A stretch of 43,362 nucleotides of DNA from Clostridium luticellarii (GCF_002995845.1 NZ_PVXP01000025.1:1-43362), one strand, 5' to 3'; numbered from the stretch's first letter, positions 34,365 through 42,600 are shown. A program made the numbers and translations. The notes: a model not told the origin generated them from the sequence alone.

Positions 34365-35384
34365 TTACAATTTCATATATTCACCTATGTCAAAATCTAC
34401 GATATCTCCTCTGCGTATTATATTTCTAAGCTCCATCATTTTTGTATCAAATTTTTTAAGCATTACAAGATTTTCACGTTCTCTGGAGCTGGTTTCAATT
34501 ATTTTATTCACACCACCGTTTCTTATCGCAATTCTTTTATTTCCCATGAGTGCCAATAGAGGATCGTGAGTTGACATAAAGACTATCTTTTCTTTTTTTA
34601 CAAGTAATTCCATTGCTTTCTCACGGTCTATACCAGCATTCTCTATCTCATCAATTAGAACTATGGGAGATATACTCAAAAGTGCAGTATCGGCAATCAT
34701 AAGCGCCCTTGACTGCCCGCCGCTTAATTGTGTAACAGGCATATCAGGAGAAAATTTTTCACCAGCAAGTTCATTGGCACATTTTATTATGGTTCCAACA
34801 GTATCCTTTATATTATTTATCATTCTGCTTTCTGCATGCATCGTAATAAATTCATCAACAGTTAAATCTATTACGAAATTCATATTTTGTGAAAGCTGTG
34901 CCACCAGTTTATTTTCTAAAGAAAAACGTTCATCTAAATCAGGAGTTTTTCCATTTACAAGCACCTGCCTTCCTGTCTGAGTATCTTTTTGGGCAATGCA
35001 CTCAATATCCGCAAGAAACCTGCTCTTTCCAGATCCTGTAGGACCAACTAAAGATATGATTTCTCCCGGTTTTACTGTAATACTTATATTTTCCTCCTTT
35101 CCAAGCTTATCATGTCCTCCCAGAATAGTTATACTCTCTGTACATTTTTCCGACTTGACTTTCAGTTCTTCCATCTTTTCAATAAACAGTTTAAAATGGG
35201 TGAGTATTTCTTCTCTTCCCATTCCGCATCCATCAATAAATTCATCTGTGAGTAAATCCACTAATTGTTCTAAAGTGTATCTATCATCATAGTCTCTTAG
35301 TCCAATGGACGAAAAAAAATCTTCTATGTAGGAGTTCTTTTCTACTAGGTCTTTTATAGGAATTGATATAACATTCCTTTTCAT
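34365..35384 (-). CDS. ABC ATPase with extra N-terminal helical domain
   Basis: A 339-residue ATPase. Residues 1 to about 72 form a helical domain (IPIKDLVEKNSYIEDFFSSI) shared with PBP2-like protein A; residues about 82-320 are an ABC cassette. Walker A GPTGSGKS is at 113-120, a Q-loop-like QLSQNMNF follows, the signature is QLSGGQSRALMIAD, Walker B is IVLIDEIENAGID and the H-loop is FMSTHDPLL. It lacks the usual FecE look (no DEPTSxLD after Walker B) yet is the only ATPase in the operon, so it should drive the FecCD permease or act as a separate assembly ATPase. Its ATG shares one base with the GTPase stop. Confidence 0.82.
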   Translation of the reverse strand: MKRNVISIPIKDLVEKNSYIEDFFSSIGLRDYDDRYTLEQLVDLLTDEFIDGCGMGREEILTHFKLFIEKMEELKVKSEKCTESITILGGHDKLGKEENISITVKPGEIISLVGPTGSGKSRFLADIECIAQKDTQTGRQVLVNGKTPDLDERFSLENKLVAQLSQNMNFVIDLTVDEFITMHAESRMINNIKDTVGTIIKCANELAGEKFSPDMPVTQLSGGQSRALMIADTALLSISPIVLIDEIENAGIDREKAMELLVKKEKIVFMSTHDPLLALMGNKRIAIRNGGVNKIIETSSRERENLVMLKKFDTKMMELRNIIRRGDIVDFDIGEYMKL

Positions 35385-36079
35385 TATTCCACTTCCTCAA
35401 AATTCATTTTTTTCACATTTCCTCTCTCATAATCCCTGCCTATTTTTCTTTCACCAACACAATAGGGACATAAGGCCGACGGCATGGTAAATCTCAGTGT
35501 ACTTCCTTCCAGAGTATTTATTTCCGGAGCACTTCCTAAACTTTTGCTAAAATCATATGCACCCTGACCTGTTATGCCATTTATACAAAAAACAGAAGCC
35601 CTTGGATTTGACTGTTTTATTTTAAAACAAAAAACCTCTCTCTCTGCCTGTGATACAATATCGCCTTTAGTTACAACTATAATATCCGCCAATTTAAGCA
35701 TTGGTCCTATCTTCTTGGGTGTATTTATTCCCGAAAGATTATCTACCACACATACAGCAAGTACACCCTTTATATGTGGTGAACACCTGTTACACAGTCC
35801 TGCACTTTCACTTATCAATATATCCAATTTATTTTTACATCCCCATTCTACACAATCATTAATATTGCTTATATAAAAATGATCTGGACATAAATTTCCC
35901 GAAAGTCCTACTTTTACTAAGACTCCTGCTTTTTTATACAAAACATCGTCAAAAGTAGAAAGGCAGTCAAACTTTATTACACCTACCTTTAATTTTTCAG
36001 ATTTTAAGTAATTTATAGTTTTTAATAGTACGGAAGTCTTGCCCGAGGAAGGAGGTCCTGAGACAGTAATTAATTTCAT
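35384..36079 (-). CDS. HypB/UreG-like SIMIBI GTPase with Cys motifs
   Basis: A 231-residue GTPase of the class used for nickel insertion and other metal-centre assembly. The P-loop is VSGPPSSGKTSV, the Walker B-type segment is ILISESAGLCNRCSPH (compare the ENVGNLVCP of HypB) and the base motif is VVTKGDIV. Cysteines lie in NLCPDHF, AGLCNRCSPH and the C-terminal ALCPYCVGERK, a possible zinc or nickel site. I chose ATG 36079 with AGGTG upstream inside the end of the preceding gene. Its presence in an ABC uptake operon suggests GTP-dependent loading or release of a metal. The client enzyme is unknown. Confidence 0.8.
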   Translation of the reverse strand: MKLITVSGPPSSGKTSVLLKTINYLKSEKLKVGVIKFDCLSTFDDVLYKKAGVLVKVGLSGNLCPDHFYISNINDCVEWGCKNKLDILISESAGLCNRCSPHIKGVLAVCVVDNLSGINTPKKIGPMLKLADIIVVTKGDIVSQAEREVFCFKIKQSNPRASVFCINGITGQGAYDFSKSLGSAPEINTLEGSTLRFTMPSALCPYCVGERKIGRDYERGNVKKMNFEEVE

Positions 36080-36084
36080 TTTTT

Positions 36085-37071
36085 TCACCTGCTCTTTTCC
36101 CAATATTTTTCAAAAATTAAATCACAATCGTCTTTTATTTTCTCAAAATCATTATTCTTGACATAGTCCCAGCCAAGCCATTTGAATTTCGCATTTTCCG
36201 GCAAATGATTGTCCACTTCTATATTGACAGAAGGATAAAACATATCTGCAGCTTTTTGTCCATATTCACTTCCCAGAAATATATCCAATATCACACTGAG
36301 CTCATCAATTTTTGACTTTTTGGAGAGCATATAAAAAGGTGATATTACAGCTCCATCCTCGGGCCATAGAATTGATACTCTTTCTCTATTAGGACACAAT
36401 TTTGCAAAAGACCAATTTATCACATTGATGGCGGCTCCTTTTTTATTATTGATTCCAGTAACTTTTGCCATATCAGGAGCTGACCATACATCTTTCACAT
36501 TAGATGCAAGCCTCTTTAAGCCATCTTCTCCTCTTTCCTTGTAAATATATGGCAATAACATACTTGAAACTTTTCCACATCTTCCGCCTATTATAATATT
36601 GTTTTTATATTGCGGCTTCAGTAAATCATTCCAGATTCTGGGTTCAGGCAAGTTACCCAGCTTAATTTTGTCAATCAGCATTACAGTAGGTGCCACCGAA
36701 TAAATCCAATACTCTCCCTCCGGATCAATACATCCTGCATCAATAAATTCCTCATGAACATTCTTGCCCAAGGGAGATTTAAAATATCCTTTTTTTATAA
36801 ATTTAACTATAAACTCTTTACTTACAAATTGACCAAGATCCTTTGAAAAAATTAAATCCGGGAGCTCGTCTACATAATCTATTTTCCATATATCATCATA
36901 TTCATCAGTTCTGCCACATCCACCGGGAATATGGTATTTAAGTATCCTGCCAGTGGATTTTCTATACTCCTCCACTTTTAATTCAAGTTCTTTCAAAAAA
37001 ATTGATTTTAGAGGACATACCACATTCCCTAAAAAATCAAGTTTCATGTTGGATCTTTTAATTTCTTCCAT
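36085..37071 (-). CDS. Cytosolic PBP2-like protein B
   Basis: A 328-residue protein without a signal peptide, paralogous to proteins A and C of this operon. Conserved family segments are Cys19-Pro (NVVCPLKSIF), Cys52 in GGCGR, YSVAPTVMLIDKIKLGNLPE, IWNDLLKPQYKNNIII, Cys226 in FAKLC and WPEDGAVISPFYML. The overall pattern is a type-2 binding protein, but located in the cytosol. The three Cys positions could make a metal or cluster site. I chose ATG 37071, with GGAGGAG 9 bases upstream; the start 18 bases earlier has no ribosome site. The GTPase gene follows after 5 bases. Confidence 0.75.
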   Translation of the reverse strand: MEEIKRSNMKLDFLGNVVCPLKSIFLKELELKVEEYRKSTGRILKYHIPGGCGRTDEYDDIWKIDYVDELPDLIFSKDLGQFVSKEFIVKFIKKGYFKSPLGKNVHEEFIDAGCIDPEGEYWIYSVAPTVMLIDKIKLGNLPEPRIWNDLLKPQYKNNIIIGGRCGKVSSMLLPYIYKERGEDGLKRLASNVKDVWSAPDMAKVTGINNKKGAAINVINWSFAKLCPNRERVSILWPEDGAVISPFYMLSKKSKIDELSVILDIFLGSEYGQKAADMFYPSVNIEVDNHLPENAKFKWLGWDYVKNNDFEKIKDDCDLIFEKYWEKSR

Positions 37072-37126
37072 AAAACATCTCCTCCTCAATCTATAACCGT
37101 ATTTTTATCACGTTAAATAAATTCTA

Positions 37127-38242
37127 TTATTTGTTATTCAGCAGAGAATTTAAATCACTGTCAGTAAGATTTACATGATAAAATTGTGAATAAAATTCTT
37201 TAGCAAGTTTATTCAAATCCATATCTTTAAATTTATCTGGATATAACATTTTCGCAGTCCAGGGTATTCCAATTATAGTATTTATTCCTGGTGGTCTGTC
37301 AAACCAGCTGTATGGCTTGGCTGGGGTCAAATATATTCTATGCTTTTGAACTGCTTTTATATTTTGCCATGTGGTATCTGAATATACATTTTTATAGAAC
37401 TGTTCATTATTTGTTATTATAACGTCAGGATTCCACTGCACAACTTTTTCCATGGAAACTTCTGAGGTATTGTTTATTCCTGTTCCCCTCGCAACATTTA
37501 ATCCTCCGCAAAGGTATATAAGCTGAGTGTGCTGGTTGTTTTTAAGATCTGCATAAGAACCTTTTAGAGCTTCCGGGCCTGAATCATAATCCGTCTGAAG
37601 TCCATTTGGGCTTTCTGCATAATAAACTTTTACCTTCTGATTGTCCGGTATATTTGAAACCTTATTACTTACTTCCTTTTTCACATTATTATAAAAGGAT
37701 ACGAGTTTGTCTGCTTTTTCCTGTGCACCCAAAAGCTTTCCCATAAAAGTAATATAAGGTACAAAATTTTCAGCATTAAGATCATGTACAACTACAACAG
37801 GTATGTTTCCAAGTTTTTGCTGTCTCACATTTGTTATAGAACTGTTTTCAGAATTATCAATTACTATATCTGGCTTCATAGATATATATGTCTCATAGTT
37901 TATATCGTTTTTTCCAGACCAGGAACCTACCACAGGAAGTTTTGTGTATTTATCCAATATATACTTGGCATTGTCATCTGAAAGCTTCATATTCCACCCA
38001 ATTAATTTTTCAGGAGCCAGCATATATATTGTTGCTGTAGTAGCAGGCGACACCGAAAGTACTCTATTTACATTTCGGGGGACTTTAACGTTTCTGTCTG
38101 CCATGTCCTTTAAACTTATCTTCTCTGTTGAACTGGCATCAGATATTTTAGATGTTTCTTGAGTTCCACACCCGGAAAGCATGGTAAAAATAAATACTAG
38201 AGCTAAAACAACTGCAATTTGTGTATTGATTTTTTTCTTCAT
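37127..38242 (-). CDS. FecB-type ABC substrate-binding lipoprotein, second copy
   Basis: A 371-residue receptor with a lipobox LSGC near residue 25. The binding domain begins with ISLKDMADRNVKVPRNVNRV and contains YETYISMKPDIVIDNS, VVQWNPDVIITNN and IKAVQKHRIYLTP, typical of cluster A-II (FecB/BtuF) proteins. The end EFYSQFYHVNLTDSDL matches the other receptor here. The two are divergent enough to prefer different ligands. AAGGAGG precedes the ATG. The gene lies between two cytosolic PBP2-like genes. Confidence 0.88.
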   Translation of the reverse strand: MKKKINTQIAVVLALVFIFTMLSGCGTQETSKISDASSTEKISLKDMADRNVKVPRNVNRVLSVSPATTATIYMLAPEKLIGWNMKLSDDNAKYILDKYTKLPVVGSWSGKNDINYETYISMKPDIVIDNSENSSITNVRQQKLGNIPVVVVHDLNAENFVPYITFMGKLLGAQEKADKLVSFYNNVKKEVSNKVSNIPDNQKVKVYYAESPNGLQTDYDSGPEALKGSYADLKNNQHTQLIYLCGGLNVARGTGINNTSEVSMEKVVQWNPDVIITNNEQFYKNVYSDTTWQNIKAVQKHRIYLTPAKPYSWFDRPPGINTIIGIPWTAKMLYPDKFKDMDLNKLAKEFYSQFYHVNLTDSDLNSLLNNK

Positions 38243-38246
38243 AATA

Positions 38247-39245
38247 TCAAACCTCCTTAATTTTATTTTTCAAATTATAATATTCCATAAATTTTCTCCT
38301 GGCATATTCTTTGATGTTGTATATATCATTGTTCTTTATGTATTCCCACCCCACCCATTTAAAAATTGCATTTTGGGGTAAAGCATTGTCTACCAAAGCA
38401 TTTGCCGAAGGGAAATAATGCAAGGCACTTTTTTTTCCATAATCACTTCCTATAATAAAATTTATTATTTCTTTCATATCATATATTCTTGATTTTTTTA
38501 CAAGCATGTATATAGGTTCTGCAATTGCACCATCTTCTGGCCAAATCACGGATACATGTTCCTTTCTCGGACAAATTTTTGCGAAAAACCAGGACAGTAC
38601 ATATATTGCAGCTCCTTCATTATTCAGTGTTCCAGCTATTTTAGACATTTTTGAAGAATGCCATCCATCTTTTACATTACACGCCAGCATCTCAAGACCT
38701 TCTTTACCATAGTCCTTGTATATATACAGCGGAAGAAGTTCTCCCATTCCGTTTTCAGATCCTGAAATAATTAAATTATCTTTATATATAGGTTTTAGAA
38801 GATCACCCCACTTTTTAGGTCTCGGAAGATTGCCCAATTTATATTCATCTACCAACATCACAAGTGGAAAAACAGAGTATACATTGTAATTGCCATAAGG
38901 ATCTTCCAAGCCGGATTTCATAAAATCTTTATTTATCTTTTCTCCAAGTACAGATTTAAAGCATCCCTCATCCACAAATTTTTCCGAAAATTCTTTTCTG
39001 AAAAAATTTCCGAACGTAACTGAAACCACAATATCGGGAAAATCTTGTATATCTTTAACTTTCCAGATATCATCATATCTATCAGCACCCCCACATCCTG
39101 TAGCTACATGACATTTAAATTTTTTGCCTGTCAATTTTTCATATTCACTTAATTTTTCCCGAAGATTTCTCTTGAAAATTTTCTGCATAGGGCAAACTAT
39201 ATGAGCTAAAATATTAATTTTTTCTTCCTGAAATTTCAAATCCAT
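38247..39245 (-). CDS. Cytosolic PBP2-like protein C
   Basis: A 332-residue protein without a signal peptide, paralogous to A and B. Cys18-Pro (HIVCPMQKIF), Cys51 in TGCGG and Cys225 in FAKIC align exactly with Cys19, Cys52 and Cys226 of B. VFPLVMLVDEYKLGNLPRP, KWGDLLKPIYKDNLII and WPEDGAIAEPIYMLV are the shared binding-protein segments. The ATG overlaps the permease stop by 10 bases; AAGGAGG is very close to it, so a TTG at 39239 is an alternative start. It is directly after the permease gene, which supports a role in receiving the imported ligand (inference). Confidence 0.75.
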   Translation of the reverse strand: MDLKFQEEKINILAHIVCPMQKIFKRNLREKLSEYEKLTGKKFKCHVATGCGGADRYDDIWKVKDIQDFPDIVVSVTFGNFFRKEFSEKFVDEGCFKSVLGEKINKDFMKSGLEDPYGNYNVYSVFPLVMLVDEYKLGNLPRPKKWGDLLKPIYKDNLIISGSENGMGELLPLYIYKDYGKEGLEMLACNVKDGWHSSKMSKIAGTLNNEGAAIYVLSWFFAKICPRKEHVSVIWPEDGAIAEPIYMLVKKSRIYDMKEIINFIIGSDYGKKSALHYFPSANALVDNALPQNAIFKWVGWEYIKNNDIYNIKEYARRKFMEYYNLKNKIKEV

Positions 39246-40291
39246 CCCCTCCTTCCCTTAATCAAAAGATAAATAAAAAAAGGTGCTCCAATCAAAGAGG
39301 TGAGAATTCCAAGGGGTATTTCCATGGGAAAAGCACATCGGGCCACATCATCAACCAATAACAGGAAAGTACTTCCGATCAATAAAGAAGCAGGCAATAA
39401 TACTTTAAAATTCGGTCCCACAAACATTCTGGCCATATGCGGTATAACCAGACCTATCCACCCAATCATCCCGCTGATTGATACAGCTCCTGCAGTAATT
39501 AAAGTTGAACAGAGTATTGTAATTATCCTCATTTTTGAAGTATCAACGCCCAGAGCCCTTGCCTCTTCATCTCCAAAAGAAAGTACATTGAGCTTCCATC
39601 GTAATAAAATTAAAGGTATAATTCCTACAATGAGCGGTATCGACAATATTTTTACATCTTTCATAGTTACAGAAGATAATCCCCCCATCAAATAGAAGGT
39701 TATTGCAGGAAGCTTGTCATATGGATCCGCTACATATTTCGTTATTGATATAAAAGATGAAAAAAGAGCTGAAACCACCATACCAGTAAGTACAAGTACC
39801 AATGTCGCATTACTGCCCTTCCCTATAATTGAGCTTATTAAATAAGTTACGCTAACAGCCACGACTCCAAACAAAAATGCTGAAAACTGTATACCAAAGT
39901 TTCCAAAAGACAAAAGAATTGCAAATGCCGCACCAAATCCTGCTCCAGCAGAAGCTCCAAGTATATCCGGTGACACCATTGGATTTTTAAATAATCCCTG
40001 ATATGCAGCTCCAGACACAGACAAAGCAGCTCCAACCATAAGTGCACACAAAATTCTAGGAATTCTTACATTAAATAAAATGGTTCTAATTGTACCATAT
40101 TTTGAAGCATCTATTTTCAAGATGTCTGATGAGATTACACTAAAGAATTGAGATATAGTTACAGGATATCTCCCCGCATCCAAAGAAATGAATATTGCCA
40201 ATACAGGTAATAACATAATTATAATAAAATAAATTATTTTTATGTTCTTTGACTTTATTTTAGAATTCTGTGATTCAGTCCTCTCCAACAT
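39236..40291 (-). CDS. FecCD family ABC transporter permease
   Basis: A 351-residue permease of the BtuC/FhuB/FecCD type, with about ten helices. Characteristic stretches are RIPRILCALMVGAALSVSGA, YQGLFKNPMVSPDILGASAG, GDEEARALGVDTSK and GMIGWIGLVIPHMARMFVGP. It should form a homodimer that moves an iron chelate, cobalamin or another metal complex. It is the first gene of the eight-gene operon, about 157 bases below the predicted transcription start. Its ATPase partner is probably the atypical one at 34365-35384, the only one in the operon. Confidence 0.93.
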   Translation of the reverse strand: MLERTESQNSKIKSKNIKIIYFIIIMLLPVLAIFISLDAGRYPVTISQFFSVISSDILKIDASKYGTIRTILFNVRIPRILCALMVGAALSVSGAAYQGLFKNPMVSPDILGASAGAGFGAAFAILLSFGNFGIQFSAFLFGVVAVSVTYLISSIIGKGSNATLVLVLTGMVVSALFSSFISITKYVADPYDKLPAITFYLMGGLSSVTMKDVKILSIPLIVGIIPLILLRWKLNVLSFGDEEARALGVDTSKMRIITILCSTLITAGAVSISGMIGWIGLVIPHMARMFVGPNFKVLLPASLLIGSTFLLLVDDVARCAFPMEIPLGILTSLIGAPFFIYLLIKGRRGWI

Positions 40292-40328
40292 ATTATCCCC
40301 AATCTTAAGAATTTTGAGTTATTTTTGT

Positions 40329-40381
40329 ATATTTGAATTTTTATAAAGTTTTATCAATTAAAATAAATTGAATTCAAATAT
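40329..40381 (-). promoter_or_regulatory. Leader inverted repeat of the eight-gene operon
   Basis: ATATTTGAATT (40329-40339) and AATTCAAATAT (40371-40381) are a perfect 11-bp inverted repeat with a 31-base spacer that has a smaller CAATT/AATTG pair. It lies in the predicted transcript leader. No known riboswitch consensus is visible. Confidence 0.4.
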
Positions 40382-40454
40382 CTTACAGTACTGCTTTCAA
40401 ATGCATTTATTGCGAATTCAATAATTAATTCATGTATTATTTATGTATATTGTA

Positions 40455-40483
40455 ATTATAGTACATTAATATTGCATTTTCAA
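40455..40483 (-). promoter_or_regulatory. Promoter of the eight-gene operon
   Basis: On the minus strand TTGAAA (40483-40478), a 17-base spacer and TATAAT (40460-40455) form a near-consensus promoter. The predicted start is near 40448, leaving a leader of about 157 bases. This lies within the 315-base gap between rnhA and the permease gene. Confidence 0.7.
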
Positions 40484-40558
40484 CAAAACATTATAAAATG
40501 TATTATAAAATTATAATATATTTATGTTATATGTATTTATATATCGTATTGTAAACTT

Positions 40559-40595
40559 AAAAAGGTATTTGCTCTACAAAAGCAAATACCTTTTT
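40559..40595 (-). terminator. Terminator after rnhA
   Basis: AAAAAGGTATTTGCT and AGCAAATACCTTTTT form a 15-bp stem with a 7-base loop, with T-runs on both strands. Confidence 0.88.
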
Positions 40596-40606
40596 AATGA
40601 AAATAT

Positions 40607-41218
40607 TCATGATAATATCTCCACAGCCTTCTTTGCCAATAAATCAGCTAAATCATTATATTTATCTTCTCCACTGTGGGCCTTGACCTTTTTAAATCCT
40701 ATATTTATTTTCTTCATATACTTTTTCATAAAATCTCTATAATCTTTAGTGAGAATTTTATTTGCCTTCCATTCTCCTGTCGCCCAGCACTCTATTCCCT
40801 TGTAGTCATACACAATAACTATATCTGCAAAATCATTGGCCAGCGCCAGTTCAACAGCCTTTAAAGCTCCTCTTACTTCTCCCAGTACATTTCTGCTTTC
40901 AATCATATCAGAGATTCTAAAAGCACCCAGATCTTTAAAAAGCACGGTATCATTTTTAACTATCACCACACCATATCCTGCTATGTTGTCCCTGTCATTA
41001 TAAGAACCATCCACATAAGCATAGAGTACGTCTTTCCCGGACATATTCTGTGATACATCAACTTTACTCCCTCTTATAAATTCAACCGCGGAATCATAAT
41101 CCTTAAATTTTTTATACACAGCCCCCGAAAAACCTCTGATCTGTTTCTCACATTCTTCCCAGCTATTGTATACTCCTGGAACTCTACCAATTTTTACCGA
41201 ATAAAAATTTGATGCCAT
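40607..41218 (-). CDS. rnhA: Ribonuclease HI with N-terminal viroplasmin-type hybrid-binding domain
   Basis: A 203-residue nuclease that degrades RNA in RNA-DNA hybrids. Residues 1-50 are the caulimovirus-viroplasmin-like hybrid-binding domain (YSVKIGRVPGVYNSWEEC, then QIRGFSGAVYKKF). Residues about 65-203 are the RNase H fold with catalytic acids in AYVDGSYND, the Glu of LGEVRGALKAVE, the Asp of IVYDYKGIE and the last Asp near KAHSGEDKYNDLAD. It lies 12 bases after the HAD phosphatase gene in one unit. Confidence 0.93.
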   Translation of the reverse strand: MASNFYSVKIGRVPGVYNSWEECEKQIRGFSGAVYKKFKDYDSAVEFIRGSKVDVSQNMSGKDVLYAYVDGSYNDRDNIAGYGVVIVKNDTVLFKDLGAFRISDMIESRNVLGEVRGALKAVELALANDFADIVIVYDYKGIECWATGEWKANKILTKDYRDFMKKYMKKINIGFKKVKAHSGEDKYNDLADLLAKKAVEILS

Positions 41219-41230
41219 AAAATTCTCCTC

Positions 41231-41878
41231 TCATATAAGTTCAATCAATTCCAAAGGATTTTTGAGAAGTACTTTTGCGCCATTTTTCAATAATTCAGAC
41301 TCTTCTCTAAAACCCCAGACAGCCCCCACGGGATACATTCCCGCATTTACAGCAGTGTTCATATCCACACCGGAATCCCCCAGATAAAGATACTCCCGGG
41401 GATGAATCTTTAAAATTCCGGATATCTCCAGCGCTGCCTGCGGACTTGGTTTTTTAGGAATACCCTTCCTTGCTCCAAGGACAATATCAAAACATTCCTT
41501 TCCAAAAAATTTATCTATTATTAGCCTGGCAAAATCGTCGGCTTTATTAGAAAGCACAGAGATACTGATACCCATGGAATGCAGTTTGTCCACTAATTCA
41601 TTTATGCCGTCATATGGTTTTGTGTATTCATGCCATCTTTTATTATATTCATTTCTAAATTCTTTCAAACAGAATTTTATCATCTTATCATCATGTGTTT
41701 CTACTGGCAGTGCTCTTTCCACCATTTTTCCCATACCATTGCCTACAAAGTACCTGTACTTTTCTACCTCGTGTACAGGAAACCCATGTGCCTTCAATAC
41801 AAAATTCATGGAATTTGCCATATCATCAATGGTATTCAGCAGCGTACCATCCAGATCAAAAATAACACCTTTATTCAT
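41231..41878 (-). CDS. HAD hydrolase, phosphoglycolate phosphatase-like
   Basis: A 215-residue HAD subfamily IA phosphatase. Motif I is VIFDLDGTLLNT, motif II is ISVLSNKADD, motif III Lys is in KGIPKKPSPQAAL, and motif IV is YLGDSGVDMNTAVNAGM. The helical cap spans about residues 15-85. Phosphoglycolate is the usual assignment, but the family is broad. AGGTGG precedes the ATG. It is the first gene of the rnhA unit. Confidence 0.9.
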   Translation of the reverse strand: MNKGVIFDLDGTLLNTIDDMANSMNFVLKAHGFPVHEVEKYRYFVGNGMGKMVERALPVETHDDKMIKFCLKEFRNEYNKRWHEYTKPYDGINELVDKLHSMGISISVLSNKADDFARLIIDKFFGKECFDIVLGARKGIPKKPSPQAALEISGILKIHPREYLYLGDSGVDMNTAVNAGMYPVGAVWGFREESELLKNGAKVLLKNPLELIELI

Positions 41879-41990
41879 ATTTCCACCACCTTTCAGCTGA
41901 AAAGTCAGATACTTATAATCATCTTAGCACATTTTGCAAATTGACACCATTTGAGATCCTGCTTAAATTTGAACACACTAAAAAATACAT

Positions 41991-42033
41991 AAAAAAGACC
42001 TGCTTCATGGAAATCCACAAGCAGGTCTTTTTT
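41991..42033 (-). terminator. Terminator after DUF4342 gene
   Basis: AAAAAAGACCTGCTT and AAGCAGGTCTTTTTT form a 15-bp stem with a 13-base loop, starting two bases from the stop codon. Confidence 0.88.
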
Positions 42034-42034
42034 C

Positions 42035-42499
42035 CTAAGCATCGGCAAATTCTTTTTTTATTTTATTCGTAACACCGTTAACTGCGTCTGTAACCTTTTC
42101 TATCTTGCTGTTAATGCTGGGGTCCTTCCCATTTTCCCTGCAAAGTCTTATTCTGCATCCTGCAATCAGGGCAATAACCAGAAATACTACTGCAGCAGGT
42201 AATGCCAGCACAATAAATAATATTGCCAGAGTGGACGGTATATTCAATATGTTTTTGCCGTTTTTTGAAATCACCACTTTTATTTCATTGGCTTTGGAAA
42301 TCAAATCCTTAATTTTCTCAATAAATCTAGAGGTTTTAAAAGGCTTTTCCTCAGGTTTGATCTTATTTTCTTCCTCAAGATGTGAAAGTGCCTCTACTAC
42401 ATCTCCACCACATTTTTCAAGTGCCTCTTTAGCCTCCCTATAGCTTACGTTTGCCCTCTCTCTCAAGAGATCAATTTTTTCAATGGTAATTGTTGACAT
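42035..42499 (-). CDS. DUF4342 protein with UBA-like N-terminal domain
   Basis: A 154-residue protein. Residues 1-45 resemble the UBA/EF-Ts N-terminal fold (LLRERANVSYREAKEALEKC, then GGDVVEALSHLEEE). Residues about 60-125 match DUF4342, with a hydrophobic helix at about residues 88-115 (VALPAAVVFLVIALIAG-like), so it probably sits in the membrane with a charged tail. I chose ATG 42499 because GGAGGAATC precedes it. The function is unknown. It has its own terminator and lies 101 bases after the BusR-like gene in the same direction. Confidence 0.8.
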   Translation of the reverse strand: MSTITIEKIDLLRERANVSYREAKEALEKCGGDVVEALSHLEEENKIKPEEKPFKTSRFIEKIKDLISKANEIKVVISKNGKNILNIPSTLAILFIVLALPAAVVFLVIALIAGCRIRLCRENGKDPSINSKIEKVTDAVNGVTNKIKKEFADA

Positions 42500-42600
42500 T
42501 TTAGATTCCTCCAATTCATTTTTATAGACTATGACTATATAGTACACTCTATCGATTAGAGAAAAATTAATTCAACATTAGAATTCCATTAGAAAACAAA

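Noticed and set aside
31922-39245. Proteins A, B and C as normal extracellular ABC receptors
   Set aside because: None has a signal peptide, lipobox or N-terminal hydrophobic segment, and the same operon already has two lipoprotein receptors.
40292-40454. Cobalamin or other known riboswitch in the operon leader
   Set aside because: No B12-box-like or other known conserved core is visible; the leader is strongly AT-rich.
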